Below the pieces are notes generated by a model. The model had not been told where the DNA came from. It saw nothing but the letters and a program-made list of their open reading frames with translations, and made no database searches. The position numbers and the translations under genes are program-made. This document shows, piece after piece, positions 10,319-20,111 of a stretch of DNA of 54,164 nt; position 1 is the first letter of the stretch, and each line of letters starts with the position of its first letter. Origin of the DNA: Clostridium sp. (GTDB lineage: Bacteria > Bacillota > Clostridia > Clostridiales > Clostridiaceae); the NCBI RefSeq assembly GCF_021443865.1, contig NZ_JABUTB010000002.1, forward strand, positions 67,685 through 121,848, in the 5' to 3' direction.

Positions 10319-11719
10319 ATGGCAAATAAATATGTTTTTCCTGAAGGCTTCTGGTGGGGATCAGCAACTTCAGGACCACAAAGTGAAGGTAATTTTAATA
10401 AGATAAATAAAAATCTTTTCGACTATTGGTATGAAATAGAACCAGAGGCTTTCTTTGATAGGGTAGGACCAGATGTTGCCTCCAATTTTTATAACTCCTA
10501 TAAAGAAGATATAGCTATGATTAAGGAAATTGGCTTAAATAGCTTAAGAACTTCTATTCAATGGACTCGTCTTATTAAAAATTTTGAGACTGGAGAAGTT
10601 CATGAGGATGGAGTAAAGTTTTATAATAATGTTATTGATGAAATTATAAAAAATGGAATGATTCCTGTAATGAATTTACACCATTTTGATTTACCAATAG
10701 AATTATATGAAAAATATGGTGGATGGGAATCAAAATATGTTGTTGACTTATTTGTAAAATTTGCAAAGGTAGCCTTTGAGTTATTTGCAGATAGGGTTAA
10801 ACATTGGACAACCTTTAATGAACCAATTGTAGTAGTTGAAGGAGAATATCTATATAGATTCCATTATCCTAAAATAGTAAATGGTAAAAAGGCAATGCAA
10901 GTTTTATATAACTTAAATTTAGCTTCTGCTAAGGTAATTAAGGAATATAAAGATGGCGGATATGGAAAAGATAATGGACAAATTGGTATAGTATTAAATT
11001 TAACTCCTGCATATCCAAGAGATGCTAAAAATGAAAAGGATTTAGAAGCTTCTAAAATAGCTGATAACTTCTTTAACAATTCATTTTTAGATCCAGCTGT
11101 AAAAGGAGAGTTTCCAGAGAAGATTGTAAAGCTTTTAAAATCTGAAAATGTGCTTTGGGAATGCACAAATGAAGAATTAGATATTATAAGAAACTATACT
11201 GTAGACTTTTTAGGTGTAAATTATTATCAACCAAGAAGAGTAAAGGCAAAGGAAACAGAATTCAATAATTCTAATGGATGGATGCCAGATAAATACTTTG
11301 ATAATTATGAAATGCCAGGAAGAAGAATGAATATTTATAGGGGATGGGAGATATATCCTGAAGCTATTTATGATATTGGAATTAATATAAGAGACAATTA
11401 TAACAACATACCATGGTATATTTCTGAAAATGGTATGGGAGTAGAAGGAGAAGAGAGATTTATAAATTCTGAAGGATATATTGAAGATGATTATAGAATA
11501 GACTTTTTAAAAGAACATTTAAGTTATCTTCATAAAGCTATTGAAGAAGGTTCTAATTGCTTCGGATATCATTCATGGACTCCTATAGATTGTTGGTCTT
11601 GGACTAATGCTTATAAAAATAGGTATGGATATATTGCTGTAGATTTAAATACCCAAAAGAAAACTATAAAAAAATCAGGGAAATGGATAAAAGAAGTGTC
11701 TAAAAATAATGGATTTTAA
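10319..11719 (+). CDS. Glycoside hydrolase family 1, probably 6-phospho-beta-glycosidase type
   Basis: 'FPEGFWWGSATSGPQSEG', 'TFNEP', 'YISENGMG'. ORF-track start at 10301 lies in the RBS; ATG at 10319 follows gaggaggag. Confidence 0.92.
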   Translation: MANKYVFPEGFWWGSATSGPQSEGNFNKINKNLFDYWYEIEPEAFFDRVGPDVASNFYNSYKEDIAMIKEIGLNSLRTSIQWTRLIKNFETGEVHEDGVKFYNNVIDEIIKNGMIPVMNLHHFDLPIELYEKYGGWESKYVVDLFVKFAKVAFELFADRVKHWTTFNEPIVVVEGEYLYRFHYPKIVNGKKAMQVLYNLNLASAKVIKEYKDGGYGKDNGQIGIVLNLTPAYPRDAKNEKDLEASKIADNFFNNSFLDPAVKGEFPEKIVKLLKSENVLWECTNEELDIIRNYTVDFLGVNYYQPRRVKAKETEFNNSNGWMPDKYFDNYEMPGRRMNIYRGWEIYPEAIYDIGINIRDNYNNIPWYISENGMGVEGEERFINSEGYIEDDYRIDFLKEHLSYLHKAIEEGSNCFGYHSWTPIDCWSWTNAYKNRYGYIAVDLNTQKKTIKKSGKWIKEVSKNNGF

Positions 11720-11761
11720 ATAGACTGTATTAAGTCTAAATATTTTATATAAGGGAGATAA

Positions 11762-12676
11762 ATGATGAAGAGCTATATTGTATTTGATATTGGTGGAAGC
11801 AGTGTAAAATATGCTATTATGACAGAAGAAGGAGAATTTATAAAAAAGGGAAGCTATAAATCAATAAGAAAGGATTTTGATGGTTTTAAGTCTTCTATGA
11901 TTTCAGAAATAGAAAAGGCTAAGGAAGAGTATAATATAGCAGGAGTAGCTATTAGTGCTCCAGGAGGAGTAGATAGCGATACTGGATTAATAGGTGGAGC
12001 AAGTGCTTTACCTTGTATTCATGGACCAAACTTTAAGAAGTTATTTGGAGCAGATTTAGGACTAACTTTAGAAATAGAAAATGATGCAAACTGTGCAGCT
12101 TTAGGTGAAGTCTGGAGAGGTAGTGCAAAGGATAATAATGATGTACTTTTTGTAGTTTGTGGAACTGGAATAGGTGGAGCTGTAATTAAAGATAAGAAAA
12201 TTCATAAAGGAAACAATCTTCATGGTGGAGAGTTTGGATATTTCATTTTAGAAGCTGATAAAAATGGGGAAGATTCAAACTTTAAAACATGGAGTCAAGT
12301 AGGTGCAACTGGAGCATTAGCGAGAAATGTTGCTAACCTAAAGGGGATTTCAGAGGATGAGATAGATGGAAGAAAGATATTTGAATTAGCTGAATCAGGA
12401 GATGCAGATTGTATTAAGGCTATTGATGATTTCTATTTCAATAATGCAATGGGAATATTTAATTTACAATACACTTATGATCCAGAAAAAATAGTAATTG
12501 GTGGAGCAATTAGTAGTAGAGAAGATTTTATAGATAGAATAAATGAAAAGCTAGATATTATAATGAATAAAATTAGCGATGCTAAGATAAGACCAGTAAT
12601 AGAAAAATGTAAATTTGAAAATGATGCAAATCTTATGGGTGCATTATTCCATTACTTACAAAGAAACAGTATATAG
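11762..12676 (+). CDS. ROK-family sugar kinase
   Basis: 'VFDIGGSSVKYAIM', 'IENDANCAALGEVWRGSA', 'VVCGTGIGGAVI'. Confidence 0.93.
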   Translation: MMKSYIVFDIGGSSVKYAIMTEEGEFIKKGSYKSIRKDFDGFKSSMISEIEKAKEEYNIAGVAISAPGGVDSDTGLIGGASALPCIHGPNFKKLFGADLGLTLEIENDANCAALGEVWRGSAKDNNDVLFVVCGTGIGGAVIKDKKIHKGNNLHGGEFGYFILEADKNGEDSNFKTWSQVGATGALARNVANLKGISEDEIDGRKIFELAESGDADCIKAIDDFYFNNAMGIFNLQYTYDPEKIVIGGAISSREDFIDRINEKLDIIMNKISDAKIRPVIEKCKFENDANLMGALFHYLQRNSI

Positions 12677-12693
12677 AAATTCATAATTAATGT

Positions 12694-12723
12694 AAAAAGG
12701 GGCTGTTGCGACAGCTCCTTTTG
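12694..12723 (+). terminator. Rho-independent terminator of the GGAGCTGT-TGCG-ACAGCTCC type
   Basis: aaaaggggctgt-tgcg-acagctcctttt. Confidence 0.85.
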
Positions 12724-12845
12724 TTTATTTTATATAATTTACCTAGATTTAGTTAATGAAATATGAAATAAGTACACTATAAAAGGATATTTATACATAT
12801 TATAATAATTTTAGTAAAAGCTATAAAATAAGGAGGAAGGCAGAA

Positions 12846-14297
12846 ATGAGAAAAATAAAAAAGATGGTTGCCCTTGCAACATTCGGAGTGATGGCAATTT
12901 CAACTATACTAACAGGATGCGGTGATTCCGCAAAAGCTTCTGGCTCAAATGATGGCAGTCCAACTACTTTAACTTGGTATACCATTGGAGAAGAACCAAA
13001 GGATTTAGACAAGGTATTAGCTGAAACAAATAAATATTTAGAAGAAAAAATAAATGCTAATATAAACATGAAGTTTATAGGCTTTGGTGATTATAATCAA
13101 AAAATATCTGTAGTAATTAATTCAGGTGAAGATTATGATTTAGCCTTTACATCATCATGGGGTGGAGATTATTTAGGAAATTCAAGAAAGGGAGCTTTCT
13201 TAGAATTAGATGAATATTTAAATTCTGATTCGGGAAAGGAATTAAAAGATGCTATTGACCCAAGATTTTGGGAAGGAGCAACTATAGATGGTAAAATTTA
13301 TGGCGCACCAAATCAAAAAGAGTTAGGAACAGCGCCTATGTGGGTATTCACTAAAGAATATGTTGATAAATATAATATACCATATGAAGATATACATAGT
13401 TTAGAAGATTTAGAACCATGGTTAAAGGTTATTAAGGAAAATGAACCTGATGTAGTTCCTTTATATATTACAAAAGGTTTCTCTTATGCAGTATTCTTTG
13501 ATTTAATAGTAGATCCAGTTGGTATAGAATCAGATGATACATCTTTAACTATAAAGAATATGTATGAAACACAAGAAATGAAAGATAGATTAAAAACTTT
13601 AAGAAAGTATTATGAGGCTGGATACATAAATGCAGATTCTGCAACTGCTCAAGATGATACAGCAGTTAAAAGATTTGTAACAAAAGCAGATGGACAACCA
13701 TATGCTGATAAGATTTGGTCAAAATCATTAAATTATCCTGTTGTATCAAGTCCTATAGTACAAACATTAATTACAAATGCATCTACAACAGGATCCTTAG
13801 TTGCAATATCAAGTAATTCAAAAAATAAAGATAAGGCTTTTGAATTCTTATCATTATTGAATACAGATGAAACTTTAAGAAACATGATAAACTATGGTGT
13901 AGAAGGCCTTCATTATGAAAAGGTTGGAGAAGATCATATAAAGCTTATTAATCCAGAGCAAAAGAACTATGATGTACCATATTTTTCATTAGGAAATTTA
14001 TTTATAACTTATAAATTAGAAGGTGAGCCAGATACTAAATGGGATGAATTTAAAGAATTCAACGATAATTCAATAATGTCACCAGCACTAGGATTTAAAT
14101 TTGATTCTTCAAGTGTTACTAATGAAATTGCTGCAATAAATAATGTTATGGAAGAATTTAAATCAGCTATTTACAGTGGATCAGTTGATGTAGATGAATA
14201 CTTAGGAAAGCTAAATGCTAAGTTAAAAGAACAAGGAATTGATAGAGTTATAGAGGAAATGCAGAAACAAATAGATGAATGGAAAGAAACTAAGTAA
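12846..14297 (+). CDS. ABC transporter extracellular solute-binding lipoprotein, sugar type
   Basis: Signal plus lipobox 'ISTILTGCGDS'; family-1 solute-binding-protein body. Confidence 0.92.
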   Translation: MRKIKKMVALATFGVMAISTILTGCGDSAKASGSNDGSPTTLTWYTIGEEPKDLDKVLAETNKYLEEKINANINMKFIGFGDYNQKISVVINSGEDYDLAFTSSWGGDYLGNSRKGAFLELDEYLNSDSGKELKDAIDPRFWEGATIDGKIYGAPNQKELGTAPMWVFTKEYVDKYNIPYEDIHSLEDLEPWLKVIKENEPDVVPLYITKGFSYAVFFDLIVDPVGIESDDTSLTIKNMYETQEMKDRLKTLRKYYEAGYINADSATAQDDTAVKRFVTKADGQPYADKIWSKSLNYPVVSSPIVQTLITNASTTGSLVAISSNSKNKDKAFEFLSLLNTDETLRNMINYGVEGLHYEKVGEDHIKLINPEQKNYDVPYFSLGNLFITYKLEGEPDTKWDEFKEFNDNSIMSPALGFKFDSSSVTNEIAAINNVMEEFKSAIYSGSVDVDEYLGKLNAKLKEQGIDRVIEEMQKQIDEWKETK

Positions 14298-14367
14298 TTT
14301 AAACAATTTAAGTAATTGAAAAAATAAATGGAGCTATCATATAAAAGAAGCTCCATTTATTTTTAAG

Positions 14368-14832
14368 TTATTCTATTATTTTTTTATAGATAAAATATGC
14401 AAATAATGAATTAGACCAAGCAAACCAATCCCTTGTATATTCATTAGGATTATTGCAGTTAAAACCTTCATGCATATAATATTTATCTCCATGAACATTA
14501 ATTAAAGTTTTAATTAAGTTATATATTTCTAACATGTTATTAGAGGTTAACCCTTGAATTGAAAGAGCTATATGCCATATATATTCTTCAGGAGTATGGG
14601 GACTACCTATTCCAGAGGCATAAGTACCTTCATAATAATAAGGATTATTTTTACTTAAAATAAATTTACGAGTATTTTGATAAATCTCATCATCTATTGA
14701 CCTATATCCTATATAGGGTATTGATAAAAGACTAGGAACATTAGCATCATCCATTAAATTATAGTTACCTAACCCATCAGTTTCATAAGCATAAATTTTA
14801 CCGAAATCCTTATGGTAAATATATTATGTACT
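14368..14832 (-). pseudogene. GH125 exo-alpha-1,6-mannosidase, C-terminal remnant
   Basis: Minus-strand frame reads YIYHKDFGKIYAYETDGLGNYNLMDDANVPSLLSIPYIGYRS...EGTYASGIGSPHTPEEYIWHIALSIQGLTS...EYTRDWFAWSNSLFAYFIY; N-terminal part missing, in-frame TAA just upstream. Confidence 0.8.
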
Positions 14833-14840
14833 TATTAATC

Positions 14841-15527
14841 CTAAATGTTTTGTTCCTTTGATATACTATCTAGTTCTAGTAATAATGACTTATTTACAAA
14901 TAGTAACAAAAAAGATAGTAGGCTAGAGATAAATAGTATTACTGTACCTGGAGCTACTTCAAATATAATAAGAGTAAAAATAAATAATAATAAATTAGTT
15001 ATAGTTAATATTGGTCTGGTAAAGCTTAAAATAAATGCTGTTCTTAAAGTATCAATTGTTTTCATTTTAAATCTACTAATGAGTATAGAGATATAAGGTG
15101 TAACAATAGCTAAAACAATAAGAATAGTAGAAAATAAGCAAGTTAATATTATATTATGTTTAATTAAAGTGAAAAATCGTATATTAATATAAAGTATATT
15201 TATTAGTGAAAGTTCAATGAACCAAATTAGAAATGACTGTTTAAAATTAAGTTTAATTCCCTTTATAAAATCTTTAATAATTTCTAAATCTTTATTTGTA
15301 ATTATTTTATTCATACAATAAAGCAATGCAGTAAATGTTGGCATGGTGGGAAGTAAACATATTAAGAATAAAGGGAAATATTCAAAGATATTACTTATGC
15401 CTACAAATGTAAAGAAGAGTATCAAAGGAATGTTAAAGGCCATAAAAAATAAATTTAATAAGAAAAACCAGAATACATAATTAAATGCCTCAAAAATTTT
15501 TTCGAAATTAAATAAATTATTGAACAT
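14841..15527 (-). CDS. YesL/DUF624-family membrane protein
   Basis: About 6 TM protein with YesL-like N-terminus, adjacent to YesM/YesN-like pair. Confidence 0.75.
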   Translation of the reverse strand: MFNNLFNFEKIFEAFNYVFWFFLLNLFFMAFNIPLILFFTFVGISNIFEYFPLFLICLLPTMPTFTALLYCMNKIITNKDLEIIKDFIKGIKLNFKQSFLIWFIELSLINILYINIRFFTLIKHNIILTCLFSTILIVLAIVTPYISILISRFKMKTIDTLRTAFILSFTRPILTITNLLLFIFTLIIFEVAPGTVILFISSLLSFLLLFVNKSLLLELDSISKEQNI

Positions 15528-15605
15528 AAAAATCCCTCCTTAAATTTTTACTTGTAATAAGTAGTATAATTTAAGGTGTATATAAATTCAATTTTTAGGG
15601 CGAAA

Positions 15606-15666
15606 TTAGCAGTTTTAACTAGAAAAAATACAATAAAAATAGAATTTAGCAACTTTTAGCAACTTT
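15606..15666. promoter_or_regulatory. Phased direct repeats TTAGCA(A/G)(C/T)TT in the divergent promoter region
   Basis: Copies starting at 15606, 15646 and 15656 (40 and 10 bp apart). Confidence 0.45.
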
Positions 15667-15724
15667 AAATAAAAAATTTAATATGATTAAATATATATAT
15701 AAGATATACTGAAAGGGTAGAAAT

Positions 15725-17455
15725 ATGGAGATAAGAAAGTCAACGGTATATAAAAGATTATTTACAGTTAATATATTAGTTACTATTTTTTTAATAACAG
15801 CACTTGATTTCTATTTTGTAAATACCTTTGTAAAGAACAATAAAGAAATGAAATCCTATATTAATGAAAAAATCCTTTTTGATATTAATGATGAAATAAA
15901 TAGGATAAATAATTCTAGTGAAATAATTATAAAAAATATGCATAGCGATTTAAGGGTTGAAGAAGATATTCTTAGATTTATGGAAAGAGATACTATTTCT
16001 TATCTAACAGATAAATTGGACAGGCTAGCTGAAAGTTCAAGTAATTACTATAATGGTACCGAAAGATTTATAAGTAACTCCTTTAATTTAAATTATAATT
16101 TAGAGGAAATTTCATTAGTAAGTTACAGTAGAATGGAAGAAAGTTCTTTTAATAGGGAAAATCAAATTAAAGTAGTAAATATCAATAAGGATAATATACC
16201 AACAGAAGAAAGTGATAAAAATATTTTAGCAGGAAAGAATAAACTAAAATTTATAAAAGAAGTGAGAGATCCAATTGACTTAGAAAGCAAGGGGTTAATA
16301 ATCCTCACATACAACTTAAATACCGTAAAAGATATAGTGAAAAAATATGATGATAAGCATCAAGTGATGATTTTAGATAGTGACGGATATATTATATACC
16401 AATCTTATGATGAATATAATTATGAAAAATACCAATATTATGATGAAATATTAAATAGCTATGGTGAAGTAAATTTAGATAAGAAATACTATATAAATAA
16501 AATTATGAATCCTTCAAAAATAATTTCTGTATCTAAGATGGAAAAGAGAGAGGTCAATAAAATATCTCCAGTATTAATTAAGTCTATAGTTTTTGTAGAT
16601 ATTTTACTTCTAATTATTTCTTTATCTATTCTATATATTAAATTAAAATTATTAAGTGATAGAACAGATAATATTCTAATTGCTATGGAAAAAGTAAAGA
16701 ATGGTAATTTAGATGTAGAAATTCCAATTACATCTGATAATGATGAGATTAATTATATTTCTGAGAATTTTAATATAATGTGTAAGGATTTAAATAAACA
16801 TATTAAAAAAATATATTTAGCAGAAATTGAACAAAAAAAAGCAGAGATGGTGGCATTGCAGAATCAAATTAATCCTCATTTCTTGTACAATACTCTGGAG
16901 TCAATAAGAATGAAAGCCATTTGCAATGGTGATAAAGACGTTGGGAAAATGCTATACAATCTTTCTTCTTTATTTAGAAAGCAAGTTAAGGATAGTTATA
17001 TAATAACTTTAAAGGATGAATTGGACTATTGTATAAAGTATATAGAAATATTTCAATTTAGATATTATGATAATTTTAATTATGAAATAAACTGTCCAAA
17101 GGAGCTTGAAAAATATAAAATTGTGAAATTTTCAATACAGCCATTAATTGAGAATTACTTTGTACATGGAATTAAATTTGAAGAGGATGATAATCTATTA
17201 AAGATAGATGTAAGTAAAGTAGGAAATGATATTTTAATAAAAATAATAGATAATGGACGAGGTATATCTGAGGAAAAATTAGAAACGATAAATGAAAAAT
17301 TAATTAATAATATACAGGAAAGTGATTCAATAGGAATAGTTAATGTAAATAAAAGAATTGTTAATGAATATGGGGAAGGCTATGGGCTGAATATATTAAG
17401 GAATGAAGAGTGTGGAGTAACTACAATATTAAAAATTTTATGTAAAGAGGTGTAA
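15725..17455 (+). CDS. Sensor histidine kinase, YesM-like
   Basis: HAMP and His_kinase signature 'QNQINPHFLYNTLESIR'; HATPase 'IIDNGRGIS'. Confidence 0.94.
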   Translation: MEIRKSTVYKRLFTVNILVTIFLITALDFYFVNTFVKNNKEMKSYINEKILFDINDEINRINNSSEIIIKNMHSDLRVEEDILRFMERDTISYLTDKLDRLAESSSNYYNGTERFISNSFNLNYNLEEISLVSYSRMEESSFNRENQIKVVNINKDNIPTEESDKNILAGKNKLKFIKEVRDPIDLESKGLIILTYNLNTVKDIVKKYDDKHQVMILDSDGYIIYQSYDEYNYEKYQYYDEILNSYGEVNLDKKYYINKIMNPSKIISVSKMEKREVNKISPVLIKSIVFVDILLLIISLSILYIKLKLLSDRTDNILIAMEKVKNGNLDVEIPITSDNDEINYISENFNIMCKDLNKHIKKIYLAEIEQKKAEMVALQNQINPHFLYNTLESIRMKAICNGDKDVGKMLYNLSSLFRKQVKDSYIITLKDELDYCIKYIEIFQFRYYDNFNYEINCPKELEKYKIVKFSIQPLIENYFVHGIKFEEDDNLLKIDVSKVGNDILIKIIDNGRGISEEKLETINEKLINNIQESDSIGIVNVNKRIVNEYGEGYGLNILRNEECGVTTILKILCKEV

Positions 17456-17457
17456 TT

Positions 17458-18978
17458 ATGTATGATGTAATGTTAGTTGATGACGAGAAATTAATTACTC
17501 AAGGACTGATGAATATTATTGATTGGGAAAACCTCGGATTAAAAGTAAGAGAAGTAGCACATAATGGAGAAGAAGCCTTAAATAAATTTAAAAATAGAGC
17601 TGTAGATATAATAGTAACAGATATTAATATGCCCAAATTAACAGGACTAGAGTTAATTAATGAAATAAAAAAAATAAATTCTAATACCAGATTCACAATT
17701 CTTTCAGGATATGATGAATTCAATTATGCAAAAGAGGCAATAAGGTATGGGGTTGAAAGTTATATATTAAAGCCTATAGATGAAGAAGAACTTCAAGAAG
17801 CTATGAGTAGAATTGTTAAAGGTTTAGATTTGAAAAAGAAGGAAAAAAACATATTATTAGATAAGAATAAAAAAACAATTCAATATCTAGAGGGAATGCT
17901 AGATGAGAATTTTATATATAATATGGAAGAGCCTATTTCAATAGATATATACAACAAGATATATACAGTTGCAAATATAAAAATACTAAGAAGAGAAAAT
18001 GAAGATAATAAAATATACATTGAAGATATAATCGAAAGAAATACAAATGATAAATTCGAGATGCTTTATAAATATGATGATCAAGTTATATTAGTGAACT
18101 CTTGGAATGAAGATATGTCTAGAAAAGATATTATTAATTATTATGAAAATATTAAGCAGGCACTTATTGAAGAGTCTAATAATGACATCTTTATAGGTGT
18201 AGGAGATACTGCTTTTGATATAAAAGATATAAGAAAAAGTTATAAAGTAGCTAGTGAATTTAAAAAGTATATATTAACAGAAGGAGTTAATACATGCATA
18301 TATAAAGAGAAGATTAGAGATATAAAAGAAAATAATAAGAGTTTTAAAGATGAAATAGATTACATAAATAAGTTGATTATAGAGAAAGATAAGAAGTCTT
18401 TAAAGAAGTATATATCCGAAATAATAGGTAATAAGAATTTAACACCTAAAAATATTTACGATTTTTCAATAAGAGTAATAATATTAATTGATCAGATATC
18501 AGATGAATTTAATATTGAAAAAAAGTATGGAGAAGATAGCTTAAGCAATACAATAATAGAATTATGTAATGAAAGCACTAGAAAAAGTGTTAAAGCCTTT
18601 ATATTTAGGGAAGTAGAAGACATTATTGAAGCAATGAGTGATGATACAGTGAAATATAGCCCTGTAGTTCAACAAATAGTACATATAGTCAATGAAAAAT
18701 ATTATGAAGAGTTAAGTTTAAAAACTCTAGCATATCAATATAATGTAAATAGTTCATATTTAGGACAAATATTTTCAAAGGAAATAGGATGTTCATTTTC
18801 AGAATATTTGAATAAAGCAAAAAATATTAAGGCAAAGGAATTAATACTTAATACAAATATGAGGATAAATGACATAGCTAAAGAAGTAGGATATATTGAT
18901 ACTAGTTATTTCTATAGAAAATTTAAAAAATATTATGGAGTTTGCCCATCAACATTAAGAGAAATGAAGAATTACTAA
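17458..18978 (+). CDS. Response regulator with AraC-type output domain, YesN-like
   Basis: 'VMLVDDEKLITQGLMNII' receiver; C-terminal 'YNVNSSYLGQIFSKEIGCSFSEYLN...VGYIDTSYFYRKFKKYYGVCPS'. Confidence 0.94.
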   Translation: MYDVMLVDDEKLITQGLMNIIDWENLGLKVREVAHNGEEALNKFKNRAVDIIVTDINMPKLTGLELINEIKKINSNTRFTILSGYDEFNYAKEAIRYGVESYILKPIDEEELQEAMSRIVKGLDLKKKEKNILLDKNKKTIQYLEGMLDENFIYNMEEPISIDIYNKIYTVANIKILRRENEDNKIYIEDIIERNTNDKFEMLYKYDDQVILVNSWNEDMSRKDIINYYENIKQALIEESNNDIFIGVGDTAFDIKDIRKSYKVASEFKKYILTEGVNTCIYKEKIRDIKENNKSFKDEIDYINKLIIEKDKKSLKKYISEIIGNKNLTPKNIYDFSIRVIILIDQISDEFNIEKKYGEDSLSNTIIELCNESTRKSVKAFIFREVEDIIEAMSDDTVKYSPVVQQIVHIVNEKYYEELSLKTLAYQYNVNSSYLGQIFSKEIGCSFSEYLNKAKNIKAKELILNTNMRINDIAKEVGYIDTSYFYRKFKKYYGVCPSTLREMKNY

Positions 18979-18980
18979 TA

Positions 18981-19009
18981 AAAGAAGTTGTCTTAGGACA
19001 GCTTCTTTC
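18981..19009 (+). terminator. Rho-independent terminator
   Basis: aaagaagttgtc-ttag-gacagcttctttctt. Confidence 0.8.
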
Positions 19010-19131
19010 TTGTTATATTATAAAACTTTAATTTCTTCACTAAATCTAAAGTATTTCAACTTTATGGAAAATATCAATTATGATATATTTTAATAAACAC
19101 AAGAAAGGTTACATAAAAAGGAGGTTAAGAA

Positions 19132-20091
19132 ATGGCTAAATTTAAGGAATTAGATAAAAAGAAGAGAAAATCAAAATTCAAAAAGTTAAAGGATAATAGA
19201 GAATTTTTACTATTAACACTACCTGGAACACTTTGGTTTCTGATTTTTGCATATTTACCAATGATAGGTATAGTAATTGCTTTTAAAAATTGGAGAATTA
19301 ATGGTGGATTTATAGAAAGCTTAATAAGAAGCAAATGGGTAGGACTTAGTAATTTTAGATTTTTATTCAATAGTAGTGATGCATGGCTAATCACAAGAAA
19401 TACAGTCTTATATAATTTGATTTTTATAGTTTTAGGTATTGTAGTTCCAGTTATATTAGCTATTTTACTTAATGAACTATTAAATAAAAGGTTAGCTAAA
19501 TTTTATCAAAGTTCTATGTTCTTACCTTATTTTTTATCATGGGTTGTTGTAAGCTATTGCTTATTTGTATTCTTAAGTCCTGAAAAAGGATATTTTAACG
19601 GAATTCTGACAACTTTAGGAAAAAATAAAGTTTCTTGGTACACTGAACCTAAGTATTGGACTATAATAATAATATTTATGAGCCAATGGAAGTCAGTAGG
19701 TTATGGAACAGTTGTATATTTAGCCTCTATATGCGGAATAGATAAGGGTTACTATGAAGCAGCAATGATTGATGGAGCTACTAAGTGGCAACAAATAAGA
19801 TATATTACTATTCCTTCATTGAAGCCTGTTTTAGTAATAATGTTTATAACAGCAGTAGGGGGAATGTTTAGAGCAGATTTTGGATTATTCTATCAACTTC
19901 CAAAAAATTCGGGAGCCTTATATTCAGTAACTAATGTTATAGATACTTATGTTTATAGAGGATTAATGAACTTAGGTGATATAGGAATGAGTTCAGCGGC
20001 AGCACTATATCAATCCTTTGTAGGACTTGTTTTAATATTAGTTACTAATGGAATTGTTAGAAAAGTAGATAATGAAAATGCATTTTTCTAA
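19132..20091 (+). CDS. Sugar ABC transporter permease, LplB-like
   Basis: 'FLLLTLPGTLWFLIFAYLPMIGIVIAFKNW', permease loop 'YYEAAMIDGATKWQQIRYITIPSLKP'. Confidence 0.93.
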   Translation: MAKFKELDKKKRKSKFKKLKDNREFLLLTLPGTLWFLIFAYLPMIGIVIAFKNWRINGGFIESLIRSKWVGLSNFRFLFNSSDAWLITRNTVLYNLIFIVLGIVVPVILAILLNELLNKRLAKFYQSSMFLPYFLSWVVVSYCLFVFLSPEKGYFNGILTTLGKNKVSWYTEPKYWTIIIIFMSQWKSVGYGTVVYLASICGIDKGYYEAAMIDGATKWQQIRYITIPSLKPVLVIMFITAVGGMFRADFGLFYQLPKNSGALYSVTNVIDTYVYRGLMNLGDIGMSSAAALYQSFVGLVLILVTNGIVRKVDNENAFF

Positions 20092-20111
20092 AAGTAAAGG
20101 TGGTGTAGAGT

